This document shows positions 45,920 to 57,027 of a stretch of 64,000 nucleotides of DNA, in pieces. Location: the NCBI GenBank assembly GCA_008501635.1, contig QQUJ01000029.1:1-64000 (forward strand), given 5' to 3'. Each line of letters begins with the position of its first letter. Position 1 is the first letter of the stretch. This DNA comes from Pseudomonadota bacterium. GTDB lineage: Bacteria; Pseudomonadota; Gammaproteobacteria; QQUJ01. The translations under genes and the position numbers were made by a program. Under the pieces are notes generated by a model, which saw only the letters and a list, made by a program, of their open reading frames with translations, was not told the origin of the DNA and did not search any database.

Positions 45920-47257
45920 TCATCCCCTGTCGAATACCGCAATCGATTCCACATGAGCGGTATGTGGAAACATATCCATTACGCCGGCTCCCGTCAGGCG
46001 GTACCCGTGCTCCTGCACCAGTAACCCGGCATCACGCGCCAGTGTCGCCGGATTGCACGAAACGTAGACGATGCGCGGCGCCGCAATGCGGGGGATATGC
46101 CGCAACACCTCGAGCGCTCCGACGCGCGGTGGATCGATCAGTAGACGATCGTAGGGTGCGTGCAACCAGTCGACATGCGCCAGGGTCGCTGTCAGATCCG
46201 CAACCTGAAACTCGGCGTTGGCAATACCGTTCAACCGGGCATTGTCGCGAGCCCGCGCGATCAACTGGGCATCGCCCTCGATTCCGACAACCTTCCCGGC
46301 TACGCTGCGTGCAAGCGGCAGCGTAAAGTTACCCAGTCCACAGAATAGATCCAGTATCCGGTCGCCCGGCGCGGGTTCCAGAAGCTCAAGTGCCCTGTCG
46401 ACCATCTTCTGGTTCAGGCTGGTGTTCACCTGGGTGAAATCGGTCGGCAGGAACTGCAATCGAACGTCGTGAGTTTCCAGCCGGTAGTCCAGTTCGGGGC
46501 ACTCCGGCCAGAGGGGCAGCAGTGAATCCGGTCCCGCTGGCTGGAGGTAGATCTGCATATCGTACCGCCGGCCGAAGGCTTTCAGCAGCTCACAATCCTC
46601 GGCCGTGGGTTGATCCAGGCTGCGAAACACCAATGCCACGGCATTGTCGCCCACGGCCACTTCGATTTGCGGAATCCTGTCGATCAGCGTCAGCTGACCT
46701 ACCAATGAAGACAAATCGAGAAGACGGGTGCCAACCCGCGGATCCAGTACCTCGCACCGGTTCAGCTCGGCGACGTAATTGCTGTTTCTTTCCCGAAAAC
46801 CCACCAGCACGCGGCCCTTCTTCGCCACATGGCGCACCCCCAGGCGTGCCTTGCGTCGATACCCCCACACTTGCGCCGTCAACGGTTCGAACACGTGCTG
46901 CGGTTCAATCTTACCGATCCGTTTCAGTTGTTCGAGCATGATTTGCTGCTTGGCTGCGATCTGGGCCATAGGCTCCATATGCTGAAGGCTGCACCCTCCA
47001 CACCGATCGGCATGCAGGCACAGCGGGTCAACACGATCGCCCGCCGCCTCGATCACAGCAATGGCTTCCGCACTCTCGTACTCGCTGTAGCGCGCAACCA
47101 TGCGCGCCTGAACCACCTCGCCAGGCAGTGCTCCATGCACCAGGACCGCTTTACCGTTGCGATGGGCGACCCCCCTGCCTTCGTGCGACAAGGACTCGAT
47201 GCTCAGAAGAACCGGTTCCTCGGGTATTCGACGTCGATTTCGTCTATTACGAGCCAT
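45920..47257 (-). CDS. rlmD: 23S rRNA (uracil-1939-C5) methyltransferase
   Basis: 445 residues. TRAM domain at the N-terminus (IESLSHEGRGVAHRNGKAVLVHGALPGE), the 4Fe-4S cysteines CLHADRCGGCSLQHM, and the SAM fold with LDLFCGLGNFTLPLAR. The catalytic Cys is in VYVSCNPATLARD near the C-terminus and the DPPR loop is seen in RLLIDPPRVG. It methylates U1939 of 23S rRNA (formerly RumA). Basic N-terminus MARNRRNRRR may help RNA binding. Synteny with cysM and a BarA/GacS gene is typical. The gap to cysM is 57 bp. Confidence 0.95.
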   Translation of the reverse strand: MARNRRNRRRIPEEPVLLSIESLSHEGRGVAHRNGKAVLVHGALPGEVVQARMVARYSEYESAEAIAVIEAAGDRVDPLCLHADRCGGCSLQHMEPMAQIAAKQQIMLEQLKRIGKIEPQHVFEPLTAQVWGYRRKARLGVRHVAKKGRVLVGFRERNSNYVAELNRCEVLDPRVGTRLLDLSSLVGQLTLIDRIPQIEVAVGDNAVALVFRSLDQPTAEDCELLKAFGRRYDMQIYLQPAGPDSLLPLWPECPELDYRLETHDVRLQFLPTDFTQVNTSLNQKMVDRALELLEPAPGDRILDLFCGLGNFTLPLARSVAGKVVGIEGDAQLIARARDNARLNGIANAEFQVADLTATLAHVDWLHAPYDRLLIDPPRVGALEVLRHIPRIAAPRIVYVSCNPATLARDAGLLVQEHGYRLTGAGVMDMFPHTAHVESIAVFDRG

Positions 47258-47314
47258 AAAGATTACCCGACGATCGCGGTCAACGGACCGCGAGCCATTT
47301 CACCGCGAGAAGAT

Positions 47315-48205
47315 TCAAACTGAGAAGACGCCCGTAGAGAGATAACGATCGCCGCGATCGCAGACGATACATACAATAACCGCGTCCTCGACCTCGCCCG
47401 CAAGCCGCAGTGCTGCGGCCACGGCACCCCCGGAAGAGATCCCGGCAAATATACCTTCCCTTGCGGCCAGCGTTCGCGCGGTGTTCTCTGCTTCGGTTTG
47501 ATCGACATCGATCACACGGTCAACCCGTTCGGGTTCAAAGATTTTCGGCAGATACGCCTCCGGCCAACGCCGTATCCCAGGGATACTCGACCCTTCGGTG
47601 GGTTGGACTCCAACTATTTGAATCGATGGGTTCTGCTCTTTGAGGTATCGCGACACCCCCATAATCGTTCCGGTGGTTCCCATGGAACTGACGAAGTGGG
47701 TGATGGTACCCTGAGTATCGCGCCAGATCTCCGGACCGGTAGCCTCATAGTGCGCAAGAGGATTGTCCTTGTTGGCGAATTGATTCAGCACCCACCCCTT
47801 CCCCTCACGCCCCATTTGGTCGGCCAGATCACGCGCGCCTTCCATACCCTGTTCACGGGTCATCAGGATTATCTCCGCACCATAGGCCTTCATAGAGGCC
47901 AGCCGCTCCGTACTCATATTGTCCGGCATGATCAGAACCATGCGATAACCACGTATCGCAGCGGCCATGGCCAACGCGATACCGGTGTTGCCGCTGGTCG
48001 CCTCGATCAGCACGTCACCAGGTTTTATCTCACCGCGGGCCTCGGCATACTGGATCATGCTCAATGCCGGTCGATCTTTCACCGAGCCGGCCGGATTGTT
48101 GCCCTCCAGCTTCACAAGCAGCGTGTTGCGCTTGCCAGTCGGCAAGCGCTGCAATCGGACCAGCGGTGTACCCCCGACAAAGGATTCTATTGTTGGATAG
48201 TTCAT
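47315..48205 (-). CDS. cysM: O-acetylserine sulfhydrylase B-type (cysteine synthase)
   Basis: 296 residues, PLP fold type II. The Schiff-base lysine is K43 in NNPAGSVKDRPAL; the substrate loop TSGNTGIALAM and PLP phosphate loop SSMGTTGTIMG are in place, and GISSGGAVAAAL ends the fold. It makes cysteine (or sulfocysteine) from O-acetylserine and sulfide (or thiosulfate), suiting a sulfur oxidizer. The start MNYPTIESFVGGTPLVRL matches the family; a 56-codon longer frame upstream is rejected. Its next neighbour upstream is the divergent TonB receptor. Confidence 0.93.
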   Translation of the reverse strand: MNYPTIESFVGGTPLVRLQRLPTGKRNTLLVKLEGNNPAGSVKDRPALSMIQYAEARGEIKPGDVLIEATSGNTGIALAMAAAIRGYRMVLIMPDNMSTERLASMKAYGAEIILMTREQGMEGARDLADQMGREGKGWVLNQFANKDNPLAHYEATGPEIWRDTQGTITHFVSSMGTTGTIMGVSRYLKEQNPSIQIVGVQPTEGSSIPGIRRWPEAYLPKIFEPERVDRVIDVDQTEAENTARTLAAREGIFAGISSGGAVAAALRLAGEVEDAVIVCIVCDRGDRYLSTGVFSV

Positions 48206-48343
48206 AGTACCCATTTTAGCGGATTGCGGTGTCCAAAACGACGCAATGATTGTCCTCTCAATGACATGCGGAATACTGCTGGGGTAGGATAAGCCAAAAT
48301 TCGAAAAGGGATTTCGCACCAATTCGTTCATGTGGGGGGACCC

Positions 48344-50392
48344 ATGCCACGAACTGCTGATTTTCCAAAGCAAGTATCAACCGGACTACACCGGTGGACC
48401 GTGCTTCTTGGGCTGCTGGTCCTGCAGACCCATGCGGCGACAGCCGGGGGAGAAACCGCCCCAGGTTCGGGGGAGGACGACGTCTATTTTGGCGACCTGC
48501 CCATCGTCCTGTCCGCCACGCGCCTCAGCCAGCCGCTAACTGAAGTGCCGGTTGCCATCACCGTAATCGACCGTGAGATGATCGAAGCATCGGGAGCCCG
48601 GGAACTCGCCGATGTGTTTCGGCTGGTACCGGGTTTCGTGGTCGGGTCCGTTAACGGCCACCAGCGCATGGTGGGTTATCACGGTCTTCTCGATGCATTC
48701 AATCGGCGTATGCAGGTTCTGGTCGATGGCCGCTCCGTCTATACCTCTACTTTTGGAGGTGTCAGGTGGACCGATCTCTCGCTTGCCTTGGAAGATATCG
48801 AGCGTATTGAGGTAGTACGCGGACCAAACGCAGCCACCTACGGTCCGAATTCATTTCTTGGGGTGATCAGCATCAAGACACGTCATGCGCTCGAAGATGG
48901 TGGCAACGCCGTCAAGTTCAACATGGGTAGCGATGGTATCGCCGACGCCTATTACCGACATGGGGGCAGCGTAGGCGATTTTGACTATCGAGTGAGCGTT
49001 AAGGCAGCAGCCGACTCAGGGTTTGAGAATCACCACGATGACAAGTTGGTACAGCTCATCACCTTCCGCGGCGACTACCAGGCCTCTAACGAGGACAGCT
49101 TCGAATTTCATGCCGGGGTAAACAAAGGGCCCCGTGAGGTAGAAGCAACCCTCGAGCGCGAAGAACAAGGTTCAAGCTATTTTGTCCAAGGATTGTGGCG
49201 ACATGCCTTCAGTTCGGGCAATGAGGTTCGGCTACAGCTCTATCATAACAACTACACCACCAAGGATACTTTTTTTACATCCGAAACAGCGACCGTACCA
49301 CCTTTTGGTCCCATTGCGATTAGTTCCGATATTGATTTCAGCCGCACCGGGCGGCGTACCGATATTGAATTTCAGCATGTCTTCACCGCATCCCCGGATA
49401 TAGACGTAGTGTGGGGCGCCGAACTGCGTCGTGACGAGGCAATTTCTCAGACTTTCTGGAATTCACCCGACCCTATTACCAACGATGTATCGCGCCTGTT
49501 TGGAAATCTAAACTGGGAATTCTCACCGGGCACACATGTGAGCTTCGGTGTCATGGCGGAAGAGAACGACATTACGGGCACATCGGTTTCTCCACGTCTG
49601 GCGCTGAATCATCAAGTCAAACCTGGCCATACGTTGCGCGCATCCTACTCAACAGCAACACGTACGCCATCCCTTTTTGAATCACGTGCCTACTATGGGA
49701 TCCTCATTGACACACCACTGGCCCCTCCGTTGGATCAACTGGCGCTTTTGCAGTATATCGGTCCCGATACATTGGATGCGGAGGAAATTGAAGCTATCGA
49801 CCTGGGCTATATATTCTCGTTGCCCCGGTATCATCTGACAGGTGATCTGAGATTGTTCCGCGAAAAAATCGAAAATCTGTTCACCGACCGCGACCTGCTG
49901 CCTGCAGAGTACCCAGCCGATTTTAACGGTGTCCCCATTCTCACTGGTTCGTCTCAACTGCATACAGGTGTCAATGGCGATTCGGTAGTTATTCGTGGCC
50001 TTGAAGTCCAGCTTGAGTATCGCCCGACGAGCAGGGATCGGCTCTATCTGGGATATGCTAATTTAGATGCCGACAGCACCAATCTATACGACCGCTTTCA
50101 GACATCGGTTCCCGAAGAAACTTTCAGTCTGATGTGGCTGCATCGATACGCTGGAGGCGCTTCGACGGTTCTGGCCTACTACTCCGTCGACGAAATTCAG
50201 TATACCGACAACAGTCAAATAATCGAGGAACAACATCGTCTCGATTTTCGTGTTGTGCAGTCACTGAAACTGGGTGGGCACCCTGCCGAGTTTTCGCTCA
50301 CATTTCAGAATATTCTCGGTCAATATCAAGACTATTCTTCCACCAATCTATTCGATACACGCGCCTATATCAGTATCTTAATGCAATTCTAG
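48344..50392 (+). CDS. TonB-dependent outer-membrane receptor
   Basis: 682 residues. A signal peptide-like start (WTVLLGLLVLQTHAATAG) and plug domain (LPIVLSATRLSQPLTEVPVAITVID, DVFRLVPGFVVGSVNGHQ, ERIEVVRGPNAATYGPNSFLGVI) are followed by a barrel ending LFDTRAYISILMQF with the terminal aromatic. It imports a ligand with TonB energy. The ligand is unknown: no heme- or cobalamin-specific motif was seen. ATG at 48344 with a purine-rich GGGGGGA upstream is chosen. It comes 27 bp before the binding protein gene, so they are one unit with the kinase. Confidence 0.9.
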   Translation: MPRTADFPKQVSTGLHRWTVLLGLLVLQTHAATAGGETAPGSGEDDVYFGDLPIVLSATRLSQPLTEVPVAITVIDREMIEASGARELADVFRLVPGFVVGSVNGHQRMVGYHGLLDAFNRRMQVLVDGRSVYTSTFGGVRWTDLSLALEDIERIEVVRGPNAATYGPNSFLGVISIKTRHALEDGGNAVKFNMGSDGIADAYYRHGGSVGDFDYRVSVKAAADSGFENHHDDKLVQLITFRGDYQASNEDSFEFHAGVNKGPREVEATLEREEQGSSYFVQGLWRHAFSSGNEVRLQLYHNNYTTKDTFFTSETATVPPFGPIAISSDIDFSRTGRRTDIEFQHVFTASPDIDVVWGAELRRDEAISQTFWNSPDPITNDVSRLFGNLNWEFSPGTHVSFGVMAEENDITGTSVSPRLALNHQVKPGHTLRASYSTATRTPSLFESRAYYGILIDTPLAPPLDQLALLQYIGPDTLDAEEIEAIDLGYIFSLPRYHLTGDLRLFREKIENLFTDRDLLPAEYPADFNGVPILTGSSQLHTGVNGDSVVIRGLEVQLEYRPTSRDRLYLGYANLDADSTNLYDRFQTSVPEETFSLMWLHRYAGGASTVLAYYSVDEIQYTDNSQIIEEQHRLDFRVVQSLKLGGHPAEFSLTFQNILGQYQDYSSTNLFDTRAYISILMQF

Positions 50393-50419
50393 TAAACAAC
50401 CGGTTCACTGAGGATGTAA

Positions 50420-51418
50420 TTGGCAACAGGAATGCGCAAACTTCGCATCAAAGCAGTCATTATCAGAGCGTTCAGAGTAATTGTGCGGTCTGTTGCGATC
50501 GCGTGCTCCCTGCTTGTTTTGCCAATCGCCGATGCATCAGAAACCTCTGGATCGATAGGTGTTCTCTACTCAGGAGAATCCACTATCCACGAATCAGTTA
50601 TTGCAGAGCTGGAAAAAAGACTCAACCGTATACTAACAATTGGCGGTGTCCCGCGAGTGGTTCGTTACGATAATGAACAGCTACCGCTCAACAACGCGAC
50701 GCACTCTCTGTGGATAACCGTTGGGCTCAATGCCGCGCTTCAAACAAAAAGTCTCGAACGACGTACGCCCCTGGTGCATGGCTTATTGCCCAAATTGTCA
50801 TTGGAAACATTTCTAAAAGACGTCGACGGTAGCACTCAGTCTGTTACAGGCATTCACCTCGACCAACCACCGTATCGTCTTCTCAACCTGATTAAACTGG
50901 CAATTCCGGATGCACGTGATTTGGGCGTGGTACTGGGCCCTTCTTCCGCCGAATCACTTCCTGAACTGCAGAAACACGCGAAGAGGTTAGGGCTGACCTT
51001 GCATATCGAACAGATATCTGATCAATCGGAACTGATCCATGCACTGGAACGTGTATTGCAGAAGGGGCAGGTTCTTCTGGCCCTGCCCGATCCCTTGATC
51101 TACAACCGGTTTACCGTACAAAAAATCCTTCTGACGACATACCGGCGCCGCGTTCCGATTGTTGCGTTTTCAGCCGCTCTGGTACGTGCAGGCGCTACGT
51201 TAGCGGTGCATTCGTCACCCGAACAGATAGGTCGCCATATGGCGGAGGAAGCCGCCTCTCTTCTCCGGACACCAGATAATGGACGTTTTCGCATACAGGC
51301 ACCTCGTTACTACTCTGTATCCGTCAACCGGCAGGTAGCTCGTTCACTTGGCTTGAACATCGGTGAAGCAGAGGAACTACTCAATTCCATGCTGGAGTTG
51401 GAAAAACAGCACCAATGA
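50420..51418 (+). CDS. Periplasmic ABC-type substrate-binding protein, orphan
   Basis: 332 residues of the ABC_sub_bind (DUF534) type. A basic start and hydrophobic segment [20 protein letters not shown] suggest a signal peptide. Typical phrases are [43 protein letters not shown], and [32 protein letters not shown]. No permease or ATPase gene follows, so it likely delivers a signal rather than importing a substrate. TTG at 50420 with GAGG upstream is used; the ATG four codons later is possible. Its stop overlaps the start of the hybrid kinase (ATGA). Confidence 0.85.
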   Translation: MATGMRKLRIKAVIIRAFRVIVRSVAIACSLLVLPIADASETSGSIGVLYSGESTIHESVIAELEKRLNRILTIGGVPRVVRYDNEQLPLNNATHSLWITVGLNAALQTKSLERRTPLVHGLLPKLSLETFLKDVDGSTQSVTGIHLDQPPYRLLNLIKLAIPDARDLGVVLGPSSAESLPELQKHAKRLGLTLHIEQISDQSELIHALERVLQKGQVLLALPDPLIYNRFTVQKILLTTYRRRVPIVAFSAALVRAGATLAVHSSPEQIGRHMAEEAASLLRTPDNGRFRIQAPRYYSVSVNRQVARSLGLNIGEAEELLNSMLELEKQHQ

Positions 51419-54400
51419 AACTTGGGATTCGAAAACGCGTACTTTTGGTGGCTCTGGTACCCGCGCTGGTCATATCCCTGTTCATGTTGAGTTATTTCGT
51501 CGTCAGCCGCCTGGATGCGGCAGAAGAAAATCTAAGAAACCGGGGGCTTAGTTTCGCGCATCAGCTCGCTACCATGAGCGAGTACGCTGTTTTTTCCGGC
51601 AATCTTGCCTACCTGCGGTTCCCGGGTGTTACCGTACAAATTGACGAAGACCCGAATATTCAAGCTGCAATTATTCGCGACGCCAGCGGCATGGTGTTGA
51701 TGACCTATGGCGACACCGATCTGCATCTGGGTGAAATTGATCAGATTGAAGAACAGCGCGGTTCTCGCACCACTGCTCGTGGAACAATACTTATTCATCA
51801 GCCCATTGACTTGACCTCGGTCGCGATGAGCGATTACGACGAAGAGATCAGGGCAGGACAGGAAAACCCCCGCCGCAGCACTCCGCAGTTAGGTTGGGTT
51901 AGCGTCGAAATGTCAATGGCGGCGTTAAAAAACGAACAACGAAGTATTGTCCTGCGAGCAGTCGGATTTCTGTTCGGCGGACTTTTATTGAGCGGGTGGG
52001 TTGCCTATCGACTGGGTCGTGGTGTAGTGGATCCTATACTTTCTCTGACGGAGGCTGTACGACGAATTGAGACCGGCGACCTCGCGACAAGGGTCAAGCA
52101 AAGTTCGGAAGGCGAATTGCTGGAACTCGAAACGGGAATCAATCGGATGGTCTCTACGCTGCAGTCTTCTCAGGCGCAGTTGCAGGAACAGGTGCAGAAC
52201 GCCACTGAAGGCCTCCGCAATTCACTGGAAGCCCTGGCGGTTCAGGAGTCACGCTATCGTGAACTCGTGCAAAACGCCAACAGTTTCATAATGAAGCTGG
52301 ACCCTGAGGGACGCATTCTTTACGTTAATCCCTACGCCGAAATGTTTCTCGGTGTCTCATCGGAACAACTGCTGGGGCGTGATGTCGTCGGCACTGTATT
52401 CCCGGAGGAGGCCGCTACCACTCTTACAGCAGTATTGAGCAATCCCGATTTGGCCTTGATACCCGACGATATTACGGTTACCAAGGACAATCGCCGCGTT
52501 TATATATCGTGGTCGAATCGTCCGGTTCTGGATATCGATGGCAACCTGGTCGACATCATCTGCATCGGACACGATATCACCGAACGCCGCAATATCGAGA
52601 TAGCCATGGAATTGCTCGCTTCTGCAGGAGGTACCGACCGGCAGGTGTTCGACGACATCGCCCGATCCACTCAAGCAGGCCTCGATTCGTTTGCCGCTTT
52701 TGTATTGTCCAAGAGTGAGGAAGGGAAGGTTACTTGCACTGGCCACTGGGAGCGCAACAGAAAGGCGTCCCCCGCTTTTGCTGTTGAGAGTGTTGGAGAA
52801 CTTTTGACCTTGGCGGAAAGCTCGGGAATTTCACTATTCAATAAATCTAACTGGAATCTTTTATCCGAGCGCAAATTCCTTGATTCGAACAATATTTCTT
52901 CGTTGGTCGTAGAACAGGTATTGGACAGCGGTTCCTCCGGAACTGTCTGGTTATTGGCTTACGACGTTAAGGCGATCTCCATGACACCGGCTCGGCAAGC
53001 CTTTCTTCATCTGGTTTCGCGGCGCGCGGCAATAGAAATACAACGCATAAAGGCCGAACGCGAACTTGCCGATGCCCGCGATAGGGCTTTATCGGCATCA
53101 CGCGCCAAATCTGAGTTTCTTGCCAACATGAGTCATGAAATTCGCACGCCTATGAATGGTATCGTCGGCTTCACGAATCTTCTGCTACGCAGTCGATTGA
53201 CGCGCGAACAGCAGAATTATGTATCTACTGTCAGAAAGTCGGCACACAACCTGCTATCTATCATTAACGATGTATTGGATCTCTCGAAAATCGAATCGGG
53301 GAAACTGAACATCGATGTTGTCTCTTTTGACTTGCGTGAGTGTGTTGAAGATGCCGTATCTCTACTGGCACCATCCGCCGCAGAAAAACAGTTGGAGTTG
53401 GTGACTTTGATCTACTCCGATGTACCATGTCAATTGTTTGGCGACCCGGTGCGGGTGCGTCAGATCCTTATCAATCTCATTGGCAATGCAATAAAGTTCA
53501 CTCACGACGGATCAGTTATTGTTCGAGTCATGCTTGATGAACAGAACGGCGAAGACGTGTTTCTGCAAATAAGAGTTACGGACACCGGGATAGGGCTGAG
53601 CGAGCAGGATAAAAATCGCCTTTTCACCGCATTCGCACAAGCAGATACTTCTGAATCCCGCCGCTTCGGGGGTACAGGCCTTGGCTTAGCCATTTCGAAA
53701 AAACTCGTTGAACAGATGAACGGCGATGTTGGAATGGAAAGTGAATTGGGAGCGGGGTCCAGTTTTTGGTTCACGCTGCCTTTCAAACAAGATCTCTCTA
53801 CTCAGTCCGCTATTCCAAAATCTCCTAATCCACTATCCGGTCTGCGTGCATTGGTGCTTGATGGATCATCCATCGCCCGTCTCGCCATACGGCATACATT
53901 GGAAGTCTTCGGTTTTACCGCGGAAGAGGCCCCCGATATCAAATCGGCACTGAAGTTAATCAAACAAGCAAAGAAGCGGAACAACGCGTTTGACGTCATT
54001 GTTGTTCTTTTACATAAGAGCAATTCTGAAAAAATGGAGTGCAGGGCATTTGTCAGGGAATCATCGGCACTTACAGAAGCGCCCGTGATTATTCTTTCCA
54101 ATGCCTATACCCAGGAGGAGATCAACCACGAATGCCAGGAACTTGGTGCGCTGTGCGTATCCAAGCCTATACGTTCCGAACAGCTCTACAACCGCCTCGC
54201 GAGCCTCGTCTGCCCGGAGGTTCGAAAAAACGAATGCGATTATGCAACAGATTCATCCCTAATTGATGCTAAAAAAGGACCGCGACTCCATGGTTTGAAA
54301 GTATTGGTCGTAGAGGACAACCAAATCAACGCGCATCTTCTGAATATCATATTGCGAGATGCAGGCATAGATGTACATCATGTGGAGTCCGGAATGGCTG

Positions 54401-55047
54401 CCGTGGAAATCGCCAAAACACAGGACTTCGATCTCATCATTATGGATATACATATGCCTGAGATGAGCGGACTGCACGCAACCGAAGAAATACGGGTCAA
54501 CGAGGGACCAGACAGGCACATTCCGATTATTGCATTGACAGCCAACGCTCAACCGGGCGAGCGCGAAAGAGTGCTGAAGGCGGGCATGGATGAATTTCTT
54601 GGCAAGCCTGTTGATGAGCAGCTTCTTCTACGGATGATATACCGACTGGTAGTAGCGAATTCCAATAGGGAGGACGTGCACGTTGCCACTCCTCCCGTAT
54701 CACGTCTACTGATTCGTGATATCCCTGCAGCGACTCGAACCAGTGGCGGGAATACCAAACTGGCGGAAGAGTTGTTTGGTATGTTGCTCAATCAGCTGCA
54801 ATCGCATCGTCTGACTATTCAGAAGCTCTTTAAAGAGGGCGCGTGGTCTGATCTGCGCGAAGAGATACACAAACTGCGGGGGTCGGCAGCCTACTGTGCG
54901 TTACCAGCGCTGCTACAGGCCACCCAGGCCTTGGAAATGACTCTTGATGAAGAATTGGGCGAAACCGTCTATCATCGGAACGTGCTCGCGATTTACCGCG
55001 AGATTGATCGGCTTTTGACTGCATACGATGCGCAATCCAGCCGCTAG
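51415..55047 (+). CDS. BarA/GacS-like hybrid histidine kinase with extra domains
   Basis: 1210 residues. N-terminal helix [21 protein letters not shown] and second helix [19 protein letters not shown] enclose a ~150-residue periplasmic part. Then HAMP, a coiled coil, PAS (~283-400), a GAF-like part (~395-545), HisKA with [15 protein letters not shown] (H ~574), and the HATPase ([21 protein letters not shown]). A first receiver (~812-930) lacks the Asp (VVLLHKSN) and is probably a pseudo-receiver. The second is canonical ([14 protein letters not shown] ~1011). The Hpt ends the chain ([13 protein letters not shown] ~1152). The N-terminus resembles BarA; UvrY is a plausible target. PAS and pseudo-receiver are extra relative to BarA/GacS. 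Confidence 0.85.
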   Translation: MKLGIRKRVLLVALVPALVISLFMLSYFVVSRLDAAEENLRNRGLSFAHQLATMSEYAVFSGNLAYLRFPGVTVQIDEDPNIQAAIIRDASGMVLMTYGDTDLHLGEIDQIEEQRGSRTTARGTILIHQPIDLTSVAMSDYDEEIRAGQENPRRSTPQLGWVSVEMSMAALKNEQRSIVLRAVGFLFGGLLLSGWVAYRLGRGVVDPILSLTEAVRRIETGDLATRVKQSSEGELLELETGINRMVSTLQSSQAQLQEQVQNATEGLRNSLEALAVQESRYRELVQNANSFIMKLDPEGRILYVNPYAEMFLGVSSEQLLGRDVVGTVFPEEAATTLTAVLSNPDLALIPDDITVTKDNRRVYISWSNRPVLDIDGNLVDIICIGHDITERRNIEIAMELLASAGGTDRQVFDDIARSTQAGLDSFAAFVLSKSEEGKVTCTGHWERNRKASPAFAVESVGELLTLAESSGISLFNKSNWNLLSERKFLDSNNISSLVVEQVLDSGSSGTVWLLAYDVKAISMTPARQAFLHLVSRRAAIEIQRIKAERELADARDRALSASRAKSEFLANMSHEIRTPMNGIVGFTNLLLRSRLTREQQNYVSTVRKSAHNLLSIINDVLDLSKIESGKLNIDVVSFDLRECVEDAVSLLAPSAAEKQLELVTLIYSDVPCQLFGDPVRVRQILINLIGNAIKFTHDGSVIVRVMLDEQNGEDVFLQIRVTDTGIGLSEQDKNRLFTAFAQADTSESRRFGGTGLGLAISKKLVEQMNGDVGMESELGAGSSFWFTLPFKQDLSTQSAIPKSPNPLSGLRALVLDGSSIARLAIRHTLEVFGFTAEEAPDIKSALKLIKQAKKRNNAFDVIVVLLHKSNSEKMECRAFVRESSALTEAPVIILSNAYTQEEINHECQELGALCVSKPIRSEQLYNRLASLVCPEVRKNECDYATDSSLIDAKKGPRLHGLKVLVVEDNQINAHLLNIILRDAGIDVHHVESGMAAVEIAKTQDFDLIIMDIHMPEMSGLHATEEIRVNEGPDRHIPIIALTANAQPGERERVLKAGMDEFLGKPVDEQLLLRMIYRLVVANSNREDVHVATPPVSRLLIRDIPAATRTSGGNTKLAEELFGMLLNQLQSHRLTIQKLFKEGAWSDLREEIHKLRGSAAYCALPALLQATQALEMTLDEELGETVYHRNVLAIYREIDRLLTAYDAQSSR

Positions 55048-55080
55048 AGTCTATACCTTTCGCAAGAGGGCATAATTCGT

Positions 55081-55461
55081 TCAATCGGTCTCCAGAACGA
55101 CAAACGCCAGCGCGTAGTGCTTCTCATCAGACAGGCTCAACCAGGTTCGCGTGATCTGCATGCGCTCGCAGGCAACCCGTGAACCTCCGGTGACGACCAG
55201 GAGGGGTTTACCCAAATCATCGTGCCTCACGGATATATCGCGCTTCGCAATTCCGAGTTGGAATCCCGTTCCCAGTGCCTTTGCCGCCGCTTCTTTGGCT
55301 GCGAACCGTTTCGCCAGAAATGTCGCAGCCCGTTCCACCTGTAAATACTCCTCGTACTCGACATCTGAGAGAATCCGCTTTGCAAATCTGTCGCCATAAC
55401 GTTGAACCAAGGCTTCTACTCGTGGAATCGAAACGATGTCCGTGCCAATTCCCGCTATCAC
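55081..55461 (-). CDS. acpS: Holo-[acyl-carrier-protein] synthase
   Basis: 126 residues. [16 protein letters not shown] holds the metal-binding Asp, and [19 protein letters not shown] the Glu and Lys of the active site; [17 protein letters not shown] ends the fold. It transfers phosphopantetheine from CoA to apo-ACP. The start overlaps the pdxJ stop by 4 bp (ATGA). This pdxJ-acpS pair closes the leftward lepA-to-acpS block, and the convergent hybrid kinase ends 33 bp away. Length typical. Confidence 0.95.
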   Translation of the reverse strand: MIAGIGTDIVSIPRVEALVQRYGDRFAKRILSDVEYEEYLQVERAATFLAKRFAAKEAAAKALGTGFQLGIAKRDISVRHDDLGKPLLVVTGGSRVACERMQITRTWLSLSDEKHYALAFVVLETD

Positions 55462-56216
55462 CCCTTTCGTCCTTCGGTCATCAGACGTTTCATCTCCGCG
55501 ACCGCTCTGTCCAATCCGACGAACAGCGCACGGCAGACAATGGCGTGTCCAATATTAAGTTCCCGGATCCATTTGAGTGCCGCTACTGACTTCACATTGT
55601 GGTAGTTCAAGCCGTGTCCTGCATTCACCTGAAGACCAAGTTCCTTCGCATACTCCACCCCTTCCGCGATACGAGTCAGCTCCTTTTCCGCTTCCTCTCG
55701 ACTCGTGGCATCTGCATAGGCACCGGTATGAATCTCCACCACCGGGGCACCTACCGCCGCAGCAGCGTTGATCTGAACCGGATCCGGGTCGACGAAGAGA
55801 GACACGCAGATACCCGCCGCACTCAATTGCGTCACGGCCGCTCTTACTCGGTCCTGACTACCCGCCACATCGAGACCACCTTCAGTGGTCAACTCTGCTC
55901 GTTTCTCCGGCACCAGACAACAGTGCTGTGGTTTGATCTTGCAGGCCAGTTTCAACATTTCATCGGTAACCGCCATCTCCAGATTCATGCGAGTCTGCAA
56001 AGTTTCACGGAGTAATTGAATATCACGATCCTGAATGTGACGACGATCTTCTCGTAAGTGAACGGTAATTCCATCCGCGCCCGCCATCTCCGCCGCATAC
56101 GCTGCCTGTATCGGGTCTGGGTATCTGGTACCACGAGCCTGCCGTAGGGTAGCAATATGATCAATGTTGACGCCTAACGCGATATCACCAGTGCAATTGA
56201 GTGTGTGATCAGTCAT
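55458..56216 (-). CDS. pdxJ: Pyridoxine 5'-phosphate synthase
   Basis: 252 residues, TIM barrel. The start [21 protein letters not shown] is the PdxJ signature, with [25 protein letters not shown] and [15 protein letters not shown] carrying catalytic Glu/His residues. It condenses deoxyxylulose 5-phosphate with 3-amino-2-oxopropyl phosphate to form PNP for vitamin B6. It follows recO by 9 bp and overlaps acpS. The end [17 protein letters not shown] is usual. Confidence 0.96.
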   Translation of the reverse strand: MTDHTLNCTGDIALGVNIDHIATLRQARGTRYPDPIQAAYAAEMAGADGITVHLREDRRHIQDRDIQLLRETLQTRMNLEMAVTDEMLKLACKIKPQHCCLVPEKRAELTTEGGLDVAGSQDRVRAAVTQLSAAGICVSLFVDPDPVQINAAAAVGAPVVEIHTGAYADATSREEAEKELTRIAEGVEYAKELGLQVNAGHGLNYHNVKSVAALKWIRELNIGHAIVCRALFVGLDRAVAEMKRLMTEGRKG

Positions 56217-56225
56217 TGGTTAGTG

Positions 56226-56987
56226 TCACCCCTCCGAGTTGCCTGGCCCTGAAGGCCTTCCTGTTTTTTTCTGGTTATGTTGCACATGCAATAGCTCACG
56301 ACTCTTTAACGGTTTTTCACCAAGATAGCGGGATAGCACTTTTTGGAGTAGAAATCGCGCCTCGCGCAACTGCTCCACGCTCATCGCTTTTCCATGATCC
56401 ATAGCAATCAACGTCGCTCCACTGACACTGATACGACCATCGCCTTCCGTTGCAGAAGCCATGGGGCCCACCTCAGGATGATAATCATAGCGAATGTCTG
56501 CCTGAATAGCGGCACCACTACTGACATCGTGATCGAGGATCAGTCCATAGCCAATCTCATCCAGCAGCCTCCTTTCGAACAATCTTAGCGCATGGGTCTG
56601 CTGATCGTGATCCACGATGCTTTGCAAGGTCACTTCGTAACATTCGAAAAGCTGTGGATGTGGATCATGCCGCGTCAGCAATCGAATAAGCAACTCGTTG
56701 AGATAAAATCCGCAGGCTAGCGCGCGCCCTTGCAAACGATTAGGGGCAACTTCCCTCTCGACTGCAGTCAATGTCCCCAAATCTCCCCGGGCAACCCAGG
56801 AGATTTTTACTAATGAGAACGGTTGCAGTAGCGCTCCATGGGCGTACTTGCCTGAACGCGCACCTCTTGCAACCACACCGACTCGCCCAAAGCGGTGTGT
56901 AAAAAACTCTACCAAAAGACTGGTTTCACGGAACTTGCGGGCATGCAACACGAATGAGGGTTGCATTTCCGCGGTTTGCCTTTGCAT
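56226..56987 (-). CDS. recO: DNA repair protein RecO
   Basis: 253 residues. N-terminal OB fold (SFVLHARKFRETSLLVEFFTHRFGRVGVVARGARSG split over the first 50 residues) and a helical C-terminal domain with LNELLIRLLTRHDPHPQLFECYEVTL and LLDEIGYGLILDHDVSSGA. Works with RecF/RecR to load RecA onto SSB-coated DNA. The zinc-binding cysteines found in some RecO proteins are absent, as in other gammaproteobacterial homologues. Start with GGAG 7 bases upstream. The basic C-terminal tail HNQKKTGRPSGPGNSEG is atypical but plausible. Confidence 0.93.
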   Translation of the reverse strand: MQRQTAEMQPSFVLHARKFRETSLLVEFFTHRFGRVGVVARGARSGKYAHGALLQPFSLVKISWVARGDLGTLTAVEREVAPNRLQGRALACGFYLNELLIRLLTRHDPHPQLFECYEVTLQSIVDHDQQTHALRLFERRLLDEIGYGLILDHDVSSGAAIQADIRYDYHPEVGPMASATEGDGRISVSGATLIAMDHGKAMSVEQLREARFLLQKVLSRYLGEKPLKSRELLHVQHNQKKTGRPSGPGNSEG

Positions 56988-57027
56988 TCAAAGTCTCCGT
57001 GACGAACCTGGATAGCCGTTTCGAGGC

